Of a stretch of DNA of 60,786 nucleotides, positions 7,897-16,735 are shown one piece after another; positions within the stretch are counted from its first letter, which is position 1; each line of letters opens with the position of its first letter. Below the pieces are notes generated by a model. That model made no database searches. It was not told the DNA's origin and worked only from the letters and a program-made list of their open reading frames with translations. Made by a program: the position numbers and the translations under genes. The stretch spans positions 1 through 60,786 of the forward strand of contig USDD01000001.1 of NCBI GenBank assembly GCA_900553265.1. Reading direction: 5' to 3'. This stretch comes from an uncultured Eubacteriales bacterium (GTDB taxonomy: Bacteria > Bacillota > Clostridia > Christensenellales > Aristaeellaceae).

Positions 7897-8032
7897 GTAT
7901 TCCTCCATAGGGGATCAATGTCCGCCCGCCGGGAAGAAACGTTTCCCGACGACAGGATTATTTATAGCATGATTGTCGGCGAACTGCCTTCGGCATCCCG
8001 CCGACCCGGCCAAGCCTGCGGCTTGTCTAATC

Positions 8033-8038
8033 ATTATA
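8033..8038 (-). promoter_or_regulatory. Likely -10 element upstream of the penicillin-binding protein gene
   Basis: A perfect TATAAT on the minus strand lies 137 bases before the start at 7896. No good -35 is visible at 16-18 bases (GTGGTT is the best), so it may need an alternative factor. The 5' leader between the two (7897-8032) holds GC-rich short palindromes such as GCCGGGTCGGCGGG but no recognised riboswitch. Confidence 0.45.
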
Positions 8039-8094
8039 CCATCTTTTTACGGAAGAACCACGGCATTTCCGTGTCATTTTGATGAAAAGCCTTC

Positions 8095-9261
8095 TCAGAA
8101 CGGCGCGTCGTCGTTCTCTGCCGCCGCCTGCGAGGCGATGGCGATGTTCACGCCGTTGACGGTCACGCCCTCGTCCGCGCGGATGAGGATGTACTTGAAG
8201 CCGTCGATGACGCGGGTTTCCACCAGATCGCTGCGCTCGGGATTGACCTGAATCACCACGTCGGGCGTGCGCACCTCGAACTTTTTCTCGTCCACGATGT
8301 TGCGGGCACTGAGCTCGATGCCCGCGCCGAAGGCGTCGTCGTAGCGCTGCTCGAAGGCGGTCATGCGCTCCTCGGGCACGCCGCAGGACTCCAGCATGGA
8401 CTTGACCTCGCGCTTGGAGACGACGGTGGGCTCGGCGGTCTTGTCGCCCTTCTGCTCCTCGATGCGGTCGCGCAGCTGCTCGTGCACCGTCTGCACCACG
8501 TCGTAGCTCAGCTCGTCGCCGATGGTCTCCTCCAGAATGGCCTGGAAGGTCTCCTTCTGCTCGGCGGCGGGCATGGGCGCGTTGATATTGAACACCGCGT
8601 CGATGAACTCGTCGTGCAGCTCCGCCGTGTCGCGAGTAAAGTACAGCGCCTTGTAGATGTTCGCCGCGCCGTCCTCATAGGCCGGGAACATGAAGCCGAT
8701 CTCCGGCGCGGCCACGACCCAGTCCTGCTCGCGCTCGTGGAAATCGTTGTCCGAGGCGAAATAGCTCAGTGCCGGCTTGGTCAGCTTCACCGGGCAGACG
8801 CAGCAGAGGAAGTAATTGAAAACCTCCTCCGACGCGTCGTCCACCTTCATCTCGTCCTTGGGATGGAAGGGCACGTCGTAGGCATCCGAGGCCAGCAGAA
8901 GCAGGTAATTGCCCTCCATTTCTAGGGAGTCGATGACCTTCTGATAGAAGGCCTGCACGCCCTCCTCCACCTTCAGCTGGGTGTTGCGCATGGCGGAGAG
9001 CAGATGGTGCTCCTCGCCGTCCATCACCTGATCGGGCCGAAACTCGATCTCGATTAAGTTCTTTCCGGGAATGCCCGTCAGCGATCGGCGCAGCAGCGCC
9101 AGATACTTCTCCATTTCCTCCTGAGGCAGAGAGATGAGCGGGCGGTTGAACGCGGACACGATCTCGCGCTTTTCGTTGACATAGCAGCCCCGGATGGCGG
9201 GGATGGCGTTTTTGTCGGGATTCAGCCGGCGGCGAATCTCGGAGACGTCCTTCTGATTCAT
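8095..9261 (-). CDS. DUF4317 family protein
   Basis: 388 residues, starting MNQKDVSEIRRRLNPDKNA with AAAGGAG 8 bases upstream. The start motif, the CYVNEKREIVSAFNRPL segment and the later FNYFLCCVCPVKLTKPALSY region match DUF4317, a cytoplasmic family found mainly in Clostridia and of unknown function. No signal peptide or membrane helix is seen. The gene follows ygiQ by 23 bases on the same strand and is probably the last gene of the pth-mfd-ygiQ transcript. The conserved Cys-rich CCVC motif is worth noting, but I cannot assign an activity. Confidence 0.88.
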   Translation of the reverse strand: MNQKDVSEIRRRLNPDKNAIPAIRGCYVNEKREIVSAFNRPLISLPQEEMEKYLALLRRSLTGIPGKNLIEIEFRPDQVMDGEEHHLLSAMRNTQLKVEEGVQAFYQKVIDSLEMEGNYLLLLASDAYDVPFHPKDEMKVDDASEEVFNYFLCCVCPVKLTKPALSYFASDNDFHEREQDWVVAAPEIGFMFPAYEDGAANIYKALYFTRDTAELHDEFIDAVFNINAPMPAAEQKETFQAILEETIGDELSYDVVQTVHEQLRDRIEEQKGDKTAEPTVVSKREVKSMLESCGVPEERMTAFEQRYDDAFGAGIELSARNIVDEKKFEVRTPDVVIQVNPERSDLVETRVIDGFKYILIRADEGVTVNGVNIAIASQAAAENDDAPF

Positions 9262-9284
9262 GGTTGCTTCTCCTTTATCGATGG

Positions 9285-11480
9285 TTATCTGTGCTTCTTG
9301 CCGGAGCTTCCACCCTTAGGCGGATGCTTGGGCGGCCGGGTTCCCGATGGAGCGCGGGAGATGCGCTCGTCGAAGCTGCGGGGATTCCGCTCGTCGAAGC
9401 GCGCGCCTTTCCGACCATCGGCGGCGCGGGAAGCGCCTCCCCGGGCGGGAGAATCGTTCGCGCCGCGGCGATTGGAACGTTCTCCGCGGATGAGTCTTTC
9501 GCTGCGGTGCTCAGCTCTTTCGATCCGGTCGGATTGGCCGCCGCGGAAATTCTGCCGGTCGTCCCCGCCGGCCTTTCCGCCGCGCGAACCCGTTCTTTCA
9601 CTTCGACCGGATTTTTCTCCGCGCGAATTCGGCTTTTCACCGCGAGCGCCGGGCTTCTCGCCCCGCCTCGGCTCTTCTCTGCCATATCCATGCCCGCCCG
9701 CGGGCGGGATCAGGCAGTCTTTGTCCCAGCCGATGAGATCCTCGCGGCCCGCCTTGCGCAGCGCTTTTTCCACCAGCGCGCGGTTCTGGGGCTTGTTGTA
9801 CTGCATCAGCGCGCGCTGGAGCGCCTTTTCGGCGGGATCGCGCGGCACGTAGACCGGCTGCATGTCCCGGGGATCCAGACCGGTGTAGAACATGGCCGTG
9901 GACAGCGTGCCCGGCGTGGGATAGAAGTCCTGCACCTGATCAGGATGCTGGCCGGTCTTTTTCATGTAGACCGCCAGCATCACCGCGTCGCTGAGCGTGC
10001 AGCCCGGATGGCTGGACATGAAATATGGCACCAGATACTGCTTCAGTCCCGCGCGCTCGTTGGCCTGCCTGTAGCGGCGGCAGAACTCGTCGTAGACCTC
10101 CGCATTGGGCTTGCCCATATAGCGCAGGGCGTTGGGGCTGACGTGCTCCGGCGCGACCTTCAGCTGGCCGGACACGTGATGGCGCACCAGCTCGGTCAGG
10201 AAATCGTTCTTCTTGTCCGCCAGCAGATAGTCGAAGCGGATGCCCGAGCGGATGAACACCTTCTTCACGCCCGGCAGCTCGCGCAGGGCGCGCAGGATGT
10301 CGATGTACTCCCGATGGTCGGCCTTCATGTTGGGGCACGGCTTCGGGAACAGGCACTGCCGGTCGCGGCACGCGCCGCATTTGAGCTGTTTATCGCAGGC
10401 GGGTCTGCGAAAATTGGCCGTGGGGCCGCCCACATCGTGGATGTAGCCCTTGAAGCCGGGCTGCTGCGTCAGCAGCCGGCCCTCGGCCAGAATGGACTCC
10501 TTGCTGCGGGACGTGACGATGCGCCCCTGATGGAAGGTCAGCGCGCAGAAGCTGCACGCGCCAAAGCAGCCGCGCACCGACGCGATGGAGAACCGCACCT
10601 CGTCGATGGCGGGGACGCCGCCCTCGGCGCGGTACATGGGATGGTAGTCGCGCATATAGGGCAGCGCATAGACCTCGTCCAGCTCCCCCTCGGTCAGCGG
10701 AAGGTCGGGCACGTTCTGCAGAAGCACCTTCCGGCCGTGGCGCTGCGCCAGCGGCTTCCCGCGCACGGGATCCTGCTGGGCGTACTGCTCGCGGAAGGCC
10801 TCGGCGTAGGCGCGTTTGTCCGCGGCCACGGTCTCCTCGGAGGGAATTTCGGTAAAGCCCTCGGGCACGTCCGAGGCCATCACGCAGGTACCGGGCACGC
10901 GCATTTCCTCAAAACTCTTCCCCTCGCGCATCCATTCGGCCACGCGGAGGATGGAGCGCTCGCCCATGCCGAACATGAGCACGTTGGCTCCGCTGTCCAC
11001 CAGCAGGGAATTGCGCACCCGGTCGTCCCAGTAGTCGTAATGGGCAAAGCGCCTGAGCGACGCCTCCACGCCGCCCACGGCGATGGGAATCGCGCCGTAG
11101 GCCTCGCGGATGCGGTTGCAGTAGACGATGGTGGCGCGGTCGGGGCGATGGCCGGCCCTGCCGCCGGGGGAATACGCGTCCTCGCTGCGCACCTTTTTGG
11201 CGGCGGTGTAGTGGTTGACCATGGAGTCGATCACGCCCGCCGTGACCAGAAAGCCGATCTTCGGCCGTCCGAACCGCCTGAAATCCTCGCAGGTGTGCCA
11301 GTCGGGCTGGGGCAGCATGGCCACGCGATAGCCCGCCTTTTCCAGCACCCGGGAGATAATGGCCAGGCCGAAGGACGGATGATCCACGTAGGCGTCGCCG
11401 GTGACGTAGACGAAGTCGGGCGCGTCCCAGCCGCGCCGGCGAACCTCCTCGGGCGTGACCGGCAGAAAATCGTGCTTCAT
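9285..11480 (-). CDS. ygiQ: YgiQ family radical SAM protein with a long Arg/Gly-rich tail
   Basis: 731 residues. The N-terminal YgiQ domain begins MKHDFLPVTPEEVRRRGW. The radical SAM core has the cluster motif CFGACSFC near residue 307 (CxxxCxxC binding a 4Fe-4S cluster), and further Cys (CGACRDRQC, FPKPCPN) follow. The enzyme family is widespread and its substrate is not established. After about residue 600 comes a roughly 130-residue low-complexity tail rich in RGG, GEK, SER and RGE repeats, very basic and presumably disordered, likely to bind RNA or ribosomes (inference). The start codon overlaps the mfd stop by the ATGA arrangement, indicating translational coupling. The usual length is about 600, so the tail is extra. 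Confidence 0.93.
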   Translation of the reverse strand: MKHDFLPVTPEEVRRRGWDAPDFVYVTGDAYVDHPSFGLAIISRVLEKAGYRVAMLPQPDWHTCEDFRRFGRPKIGFLVTAGVIDSMVNHYTAAKKVRSEDAYSPGGRAGHRPDRATIVYCNRIREAYGAIPIAVGGVEASLRRFAHYDYWDDRVRNSLLVDSGANVLMFGMGERSILRVAEWMREGKSFEEMRVPGTCVMASDVPEGFTEIPSEETVAADKRAYAEAFREQYAQQDPVRGKPLAQRHGRKVLLQNVPDLPLTEGELDEVYALPYMRDYHPMYRAEGGVPAIDEVRFSIASVRGCFGACSFCALTFHQGRIVTSRSKESILAEGRLLTQQPGFKGYIHDVGGPTANFRRPACDKQLKCGACRDRQCLFPKPCPNMKADHREYIDILRALRELPGVKKVFIRSGIRFDYLLADKKNDFLTELVRHHVSGQLKVAPEHVSPNALRYMGKPNAEVYDEFCRRYRQANERAGLKQYLVPYFMSSHPGCTLSDAVMLAVYMKKTGQHPDQVQDFYPTPGTLSTAMFYTGLDPRDMQPVYVPRDPAEKALQRALMQYNKPQNRALVEKALRKAGREDLIGWDKDCLIPPAGGHGYGREEPRRGEKPGARGEKPNSRGEKSGRSERTGSRGGKAGGDDRQNFRGGQSDRIERAEHRSERLIRGERSNRRGANDSPARGGASRAADGRKGARFDERNPRSFDERISRAPSGTRPPKHPPKGGSSGKKHR

Positions 11481-14400
11481 GCTTCCTCCTTCGTCTCCGG
11501 CTCCTTCGCCGTCAGCGCCTCAAAGTCCTTCGTGACCTTCAGCATCACGCCCACCGCGTCGGCCAGCAGCTCGTCGGGCGCCTTTCCAAGCTCCGTGAAC
11601 ACCAGCGACGGCGGATTGGTGCCGTTGACCTGCAGCTCCGGATGGCGCTTGACCGCGGTGAGCACGCTCACGAAGTCGATCTCCGCGGAAATGGAGAAGC
11701 GCATCACCAGCGAAGCGCCCTTGCAGGTGACGTAGTCGATGGCCAGCCGCGAGCACAGCGCCTTGAGCTGGGCAATGTCGATCAGGTTCATGACGGGCTT
11801 CTTCGGATCGCCGAAGCGGTCGATCAGCTCGTCCACCAGATCGTCGCGGCTCTCCTCGGAGCGGATGGACGCGATGCGCTTGTACATCTCCATGCGCAGC
11901 AGGTCGTTGGAGACGTATTCCTGGGGCAGATACGCGTCCACCTTCACGTCCACGCGGGTGTCCACGTCGCCCTGAGACGCGTCGCCGCGCATTTCGTGAA
12001 TGGTTTCCTCGATCATCTTGACGTAGAGGTCGTAGCCCACCGAGGCCATGAAGCCGCTCTGCTCCATGCCCAGCAGGTTGCCCGCGCCGCGGATCTCCAG
12101 ATCGCGCATGGCCACGCGGAAGCCCGAGCCGAACTCGGTGAACTCCCGGATGGCGGCCAGACGGCGGTCGGCCGTCTCGGTGAGCACCTTGTTGGGATTG
12201 ACCGTCAGATAGGCGTAGGCCAGCCGGTTGCTGCGGCCCACGCGGCCGCGCAGCTGATACAGCTGCGCCAGACCGAAGCGATCCGCGTCGCAGACGATGA
12301 GCGTGTTGGCCCGGGGCACGTCCAGACCGGCCTCGATGATGGTGGTGCACAGCAGCACGTCGAATTTGCCCTCGTAGAAGTCCATCATCACGTCCTCCAG
12401 CGCGTGCTCGCGCATCTGGCCGTGGCCCACGGCGATGCGCGCCTCGGGAACGAGCTTCTTCAGCCGCGCGTACATCACGTCGATGGTCTGCACGCGGTTG
12501 TGGAGCACATAGACCTGTCCGCCCCGGGCCAGCTCGCGCAGAATCGCGTCGCGCACCAGCCCGTCGGAGTATTCCACCACGTAGGTCTGCACGGGATAGC
12601 GCTCCTCCGGCGGCGACTGGAGCAGGCTCATGTCGCGGATGCCCACCATGGACATGTGCAGCGTGCGGGGAATGGGCGTGGCCGTGAGCGTCAGCACGTC
12701 CACGGACTGCTTCATCTTCTTGATGGCCTCCTTGTGGGCCACGCCGAAGCGCTGCTCCTCGTCCACCACCAGCAGGCCGAGGTTCTTGAATTCCACGTCT
12801 TTGGCCAGCAGCCGGTGGGTTCCCACGATCACGTCCACGTCGCCCTCCCGGAGCCTGCGCAGAATGTCCTTCTGCTCCGCGGCGGTCTTGAAGCGGCTGA
12901 TGGTCTCCACGTGGATGGGGAAGCCGTTGAAGCGGTTGAGCATGGTGGCGTAGTGCTGCTGAGCCAGAATGGTCGTCGGCGCGAGCATGGCGGCCTGCTT
13001 GCCGCCCATGACCGCCTTGAAGATGGCCCGCAGCGCCACCTCGGTCTTGCCGTAGCCCACGTCGCCGCACAGCAGGCGATCCATGACCTTCGGCGATTCC
13101 ATGTCGCGCTTGATGTCCTCGATGGCCGCCAGCTGATCCGGCGTTTCCTCGTAGGGGAAGCTGTCCTCGAACTCCCGCTGCCAGGGCGTGTCCGGGTCGA
13201 AGGCGTGGCCGGGCACGGACTCGCGCTGAGCGTAGAGCTTGAGCAGATCGCCCGCCATGTCCCGGATGGACTGCTTGACCTTGGACTTCTGCCGCTGCCA
13301 TTCGCCGCCGGAGAGGCGGTTCAGCTTGGGCGCTTCGCCCTCGGAGCCGATGTACTTCTGCACGCGATCCAGCTGATCCGTGGGCACGTAGAGCTTGTCC
13401 GAGCCCTGATAGCGGATGTGCAGAAAGTCGCGGTAGGTTCCGTCGCTGGCCAGGCGCACCGTGCCCATGTACTGGCCGATGCCGTGGTTCTCGTGGACGA
13501 CGTAATCGCCCACACGCAGGTCGGTGAAGGCCGAAATCTTCTCGCCGGAGCGCGCCCGGGCGCGGCTCTTCTGGCGGTTCACGCCGTACACGTCCGACTC
13601 GGACAGGATGGCGAACCTGATATCCGGATACAGGAAGCCCCGGTTCAGCGTCACCGGCAGGATCACCGGCTGACCGGGCTCAAGCGCGTCGGGCGCTTCC
13701 TCCATGAACTTTGCCGGCGCTTCCAGATCGGCAAGCGCCTTCTCCAGCCGCTCGCCGCGGGCGTTGCCGCCCGCCAGCAGCGCCACGCGCCAGCCGTCGG
13801 CCTTCCACTGGTTCAGATCGGCCGCCAGCTCCCTGAGGTTCGTCTGATAGCCCGTGGCGTTGCGGCACTCGAATTTGAACAGCGCCTTGGGCGCGAAGTC
13901 CCGCTCGGTGCGCAGGAAGGGATTGGCGATCAGCAGGCTTCTCCCGTCCAGCTTGGACAGCACCGTGTCCCAGTGCCAGAGCAGCTCGGCCTGCACCGGA
14001 AGCGCCTCCTCGCGCTCCAGCGCTGCCTGAAATTGCTCCTTGAACTCCAGATAGGCGTTTTCGCAGCGCTCGCGCAGCCGCTCGGGCTGATCCAGCACCA
14101 CGATGGGATCGTCCAGATAGTCGGCGGCCGTCGCCTCATAGTCCAGCAGCACCGGCGCCAGCGAATCCTCGCCGTCGAAGCTGCGGCCCGTCTGCAGCGC
14201 GTCCACGGCAAAGGCGAAGTTGCGCTCCATGGCGCTGCGGGCCGAGCGCCCCGACGTGCCGGCCTCCTCGTCCGCCGCCGTCTGCCTGAGGAAATCCTCA
14301 AAGGGCGTGAGGTCGAACTGGCTCTCCAGCTGCTTCTGACGGCTCCGTCCCCGGCCCGAGGCGCTGTTCCTGAGCTGAAAGCTCAGCCGGCCCGCGGCCA

Positions 14401-15127
14401 GCAGCCGCTCCTCTTCCTTCAGGAGCGTCTCCGTGGCGGGATAGAGCCGCGCGGACGGGCGCGGCGACACGGAGCGCTGGGTCATCACATCGAAGCTGCG
14501 GATGGAGTTGATCTCGTCGTCGAAGAACTCGATGCGCAGCGCGTTGGGCTCGCCCACGGGATACACGTCCAGAATGCCGCCGCGCAGGGCGCACTGGCCC
14601 CGCGCCTCCACCAGCTGGACGCGCTCGTAGCCCGCGTCGGTCAGCTTCTCCATCAGCTCCGACGGCTCCATGCGCATGGTGTCGTCGATCTCAACGACGT
14701 GCCCGCGCAGCCGATCCGCCGGCATCAGCCGGTTCATCATCGCGTCCGCGGACAGCACCAGCGCCGCCGCTTTGCCCGTGGCGCAGTCGCCCAGCGCCTC
14801 CATGCGGCGAAGGGTCATGCCGTGGCTGGAGGCCGCCGCCTTCAGAAAGGTCAGCTCCCGGGCCGGCAGGCTGCGCACCCGGCCGTCCAGAAGCAGGTTC
14901 AGATCCTCCGTCATGCGCAGCGCGGCCATCTCGTTGGGCACGATCACCAGCGCCGGGCGGTTCAGCTTCCGCACCGCTGCGGCGATGAGATGCGCCCGCT
15001 GGGCGTCGTCCGGGCCGTAGGCCGAATAGACGCCCGGCCTGCGCAGCGCGTCCGTCAGATCTCGAAACGCGTCCAGCTCCTCCAGCGGGCTGAACAGGCA
15101 GCCGTAGCGCCCGACGAATTGCTCCAT
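11477..15127 (-). CDS. mfd: Transcription-repair coupling factor Mfd
   Basis: 1216 residues. Mfd removes RNA polymerase stalled at DNA lesions and recruits UvrA. A UvrB-like N-terminal module (RGGILDVYPVGEPNALRIEFF, about residues 180-205) is followed by the CarD-like RNA-polymerase-binding domain (RVGDYVVHENHGIGQYMG, near 540). The SF2 translocase has GDVGYGKTEVALRA (Walker A, near 692), DEEQRFGV (near 789) and LTLTATPIPRTLH. The C-terminal TRCF domain contains LVDELIDRFGDPKKPVMNL. Length is normal for Firmicutes. GGGAGG lies 6 bases before the ATG. It follows pth by 38 bases, the same pth-mfd order as in Bacillus. Confidence 0.98.
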   Translation of the reverse strand: MEQFVGRYGCLFSPLEELDAFRDLTDALRRPGVYSAYGPDDAQRAHLIAAAVRKLNRPALVIVPNEMAALRMTEDLNLLLDGRVRSLPARELTFLKAAASSHGMTLRRMEALGDCATGKAAALVLSADAMMNRLMPADRLRGHVVEIDDTMRMEPSELMEKLTDAGYERVQLVEARGQCALRGGILDVYPVGEPNALRIEFFDDEINSIRSFDVMTQRSVSPRPSARLYPATETLLKEEERLLAAGRLSFQLRNSASGRGRSRQKQLESQFDLTPFEDFLRQTAADEEAGTSGRSARSAMERNFAFAVDALQTGRSFDGEDSLAPVLLDYEATAADYLDDPIVVLDQPERLRERCENAYLEFKEQFQAALEREEALPVQAELLWHWDTVLSKLDGRSLLIANPFLRTERDFAPKALFKFECRNATGYQTNLRELAADLNQWKADGWRVALLAGGNARGERLEKALADLEAPAKFMEEAPDALEPGQPVILPVTLNRGFLYPDIRFAILSESDVYGVNRQKSRARARSGEKISAFTDLRVGDYVVHENHGIGQYMGTVRLASDGTYRDFLHIRYQGSDKLYVPTDQLDRVQKYIGSEGEAPKLNRLSGGEWQRQKSKVKQSIRDMAGDLLKLYAQRESVPGHAFDPDTPWQREFEDSFPYEETPDQLAAIEDIKRDMESPKVMDRLLCGDVGYGKTEVALRAIFKAVMGGKQAAMLAPTTILAQQHYATMLNRFNGFPIHVETISRFKTAAEQKDILRRLREGDVDVIVGTHRLLAKDVEFKNLGLLVVDEEQRFGVAHKEAIKKMKQSVDVLTLTATPIPRTLHMSMVGIRDMSLLQSPPEERYPVQTYVVEYSDGLVRDAILRELARGGQVYVLHNRVQTIDVMYARLKKLVPEARIAVGHGQMREHALEDVMMDFYEGKFDVLLCTTIIEAGLDVPRANTLIVCDADRFGLAQLYQLRGRVGRSNRLAYAYLTVNPNKVLTETADRRLAAIREFTEFGSGFRVAMRDLEIRGAGNLLGMEQSGFMASVGYDLYVKMIEETIHEMRGDASQGDVDTRVDVKVDAYLPQEYVSNDLLRMEMYKRIASIRSEESRDDLVDELIDRFGDPKKPVMNLIDIAQLKALCSRLAIDYVTCKGASLVMRFSISAEIDFVSVLTAVKRHPELQVNGTNPPSLVFTELGKAPDELLADAVGVMLKVTKDFEALTAKEPETKEEA

Positions 15128-15165
15128 ACCATCCTCCCGCGCCCAATGCGCGAACCGTCAGATTC

Positions 15166-15738
15166 TCACGAATTGCACTTGGAAACAAACTGGCGGCAGG
15201 CGTCCACGCCGTCGCCGATGAGCGTCGCCACCGCGTCCGCCGCGTTCAGATACGCGTCGAACATGGTCTTGCGCAGCTCGGGCGTGTTGTAGGTGGCCAG
15301 CACCCAGTCCTTCATGTCCCAGCCCTCCGCCGGACGGCCGATGCCCACGCGCACCCGGGGAAAGTTCTCCTTCCCCAGCAGATAGATGATGTTGCGCATG
15401 CCGTTGTGGGTTCCGGCGCTGCCGCTGGGGCGGAAGCGCAGCCGGCCCTCGGGCAGATCCACGTCGTCGTAGACCACGATGAGGTGCTCCGGCTCGGCCT
15501 TGTACCAGTTCATCAGCTCCACCACGCTCTCGCCCGACAGGTTCATGAACGTCTGGGGCTGCGCCAGCACCACGCGCTCGCCGCGAATGGTTCCCTCGCC
15601 CACCGCCGCCTTGCAGCGCAGTTTGCGGATGGGTATATCATATTTCTGCGAGAGCACCTCCAGCACGTCGAAGCCGACGTTGTGGCGCGTGTGCTCGTAT
15701 TTCCTTCCGGGATTGCCCAGTCCAACCACGATGTACAT
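15166..15738 (-). CDS. pth: Peptidyl-tRNA hydrolase
   Basis: 190 residues. It cleaves peptidyl-tRNAs that drop off ribosomes, recycling tRNA in the cytoplasm. The sequence shows the opening VVGLGNPGRKYEHTRHNVGF (with the conserved Asn and catalytic His), QPQTFMNLSG, VVYDDVDLPEG and GSAGTHNGMRNI, all at family positions. The start has GGGGGAGAAGAG upstream. It leads the pth-mfd-ygiQ-DUF4317 run and has its own promoter at 15774-15803. Confidence 0.98.
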   Translation of the reverse strand: MYIVVGLGNPGRKYEHTRHNVGFDVLEVLSQKYDIPIRKLRCKAAVGEGTIRGERVVLAQPQTFMNLSGESVVELMNWYKAEPEHLIVVYDDVDLPEGRLRFRPSGSAGTHNGMRNIIYLLGKENFPRVRVGIGRPAEGWDMKDWVLATYNTPELRKTMFDAYLNAADAVATLIGDGVDACRQFVSKCNS

Positions 15739-15773
15739 TTCTCTTCTCCCCCTCGCGCATCGCGTATCAGTTT

Positions 15774-15803
15774 ATTGTAGCAAGCAAACCGGCGCGTTGT
15801 CAA
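15774..15803 (-). promoter_or_regulatory. Promoter of the pth-mfd-ygiQ operon
   Basis: On the minus strand TTGACA (15803-15798), an 18-base spacer, TACAAT (15779-15774), 36 bases before the pth start. Confidence 0.8.
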
Positions 15804-15832
15804 GCGCGCGAATGGAAAAACGCGCGTTTTCC

Positions 15833-15861
15833 TTGACGGCGCGCCGCGGCGCTGATATAAT
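15833..15861 (+). promoter_or_regulatory. Promoter of the PHP-domain gene
   Basis: TTGACG (15833-15838), 17 bases, TATAAT (15856-15861). Divergent from the pth promoter, with 29 bases between the two -35 hexamers. Confidence 0.8.
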
Positions 15862-15905
15862 TGAAGCCGGTTTTTCGAGCATTTGCGAAAGAAGGGCATT
15901 GCGCC

Positions 15906-16577
15906 ATGAAATGGGAGCTTCACTTGCACACCGCGCCCACCAGCCCCTGCGGGCGGGTTCCGGCGGCGGAGGGAATCGCGGCCTTCGCGGCCTCGGGCTA
16001 CGGCGGCGTGGTCGTCACCGACCACTATAACGATTACGTGATGGATCGGCTCACCGGCACGGACGCGGAGAAGGTCGAAACCTGGCTGGCGGGCTATCGC
16101 GCGGCGCGGGAGGCCGGCGAGCGCTGGGGCGTGCGCGTGCTGTTCGGTCTGGAGGCCCATTCCGCCGAGCATCCCTGCAACGACTTTCTGATCTTCGGCG
16201 CGGAGCCGAACTTCGTTCAGGAAAATCCCCGGCTGTACGAGCTGTCGCTTCCGGAGCTTCAGGCGTTGTGCCATCGCTATGGCGCGCTGCTGATTCAGGC
16301 CCATCCCTTCCGCTCCATGTGCGCGCTGGCCGAGCTGAGCGCGCTGGACGGCGTGGAGGTCTACAACGGCCATCCCCATCACCAGAGCCACAACGAGCGC
16401 GCGCTGGCGGTCGCCGAAGCGAATCCGCGCTTTATCCGCACCTCGGGCAGCGACTTCCACGAGCCCGACGCGCTGGCCCGGGGCGGCATCGTCACCGACC
16501 GGGATATCCACACCTCCGCGGAGCTGGCCCAGTGCCTGCGCGACGGCGCGTTCACGCGCATCGAGACGCGTCCCTGA
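15906..16577 (+). CDS. PHP-domain metal-dependent phosphoesterase
   Basis: 223 residues from the ATG at 15906; an upstream in-frame ATG at 15861 lies on the promoter -10 and is rejected. GAAGGG lies 9-10 bases before the start. The PHP metal-binding motifs are present: ELHLHT at residues 4-9, VTDHYNDY near 38, GLEAHSAEH near 79, IQAHPFR near 133, and a SGSDFHEPDAL motif near 180. Such stand-alone PHP proteins hydrolyse phosphoester bonds (nucleotide, histidinol-phosphate-like or 3',5'-bisphosphate substrates) with two or three metals. The substrate is not evident, and no histidine-pathway genes are nearby. Confidence 0.92.
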   Translation: MKWELHLHTAPTSPCGRVPAAEGIAAFAASGYGGVVVTDHYNDYVMDRLTGTDAEKVETWLAGYRAAREAGERWGVRVLFGLEAHSAEHPCNDFLIFGAEPNFVQENPRLYELSLPELQALCHRYGALLIQAHPFRSMCALAELSALDGVEVYNGHPHHQSHNERALAVAEANPRFIRTSGSDFHEPDALARGGIVTDRDIHTSAELAQCLRDGAFTRIETRP

Positions 16578-16699
16578 GGCGCGGACTCTTCCGGAATTCC
16601 GCCCGGATTCGGCGGCTGCCGCGAAATGCCGATAGATTTCGAAGCGGCAGTCAATGGAGCCGACGCGCGGCGGATAACCCGCCCCTCCAAAACGGTTAC

Positions 16700-16727
16700 T
16701 GCCTCCGGCGACGCTTCGCCGGAGGCA
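16700..16727 (-). terminator. Terminator after the beta-helix gene
   Basis: A perfect TGCCTCCGGCGA/TCGCCGGAGGCA stem with a four-base loop lies 8 bases beyond the stop codon. On the minus strand it is followed by GTAACCGTTTT. Confidence 0.75.
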
Positions 16728-16735
16728 GCTTCTGC

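Noticed and set aside
11642..15292. A 1216-codon open frame on the plus strand, antisense to mfd
   Set aside because: GC-rich antisense of mfd; no ribosome site, and the translation is a His/Leu/Arg-rich low-complexity string. The mfd frame is clearly the gene.
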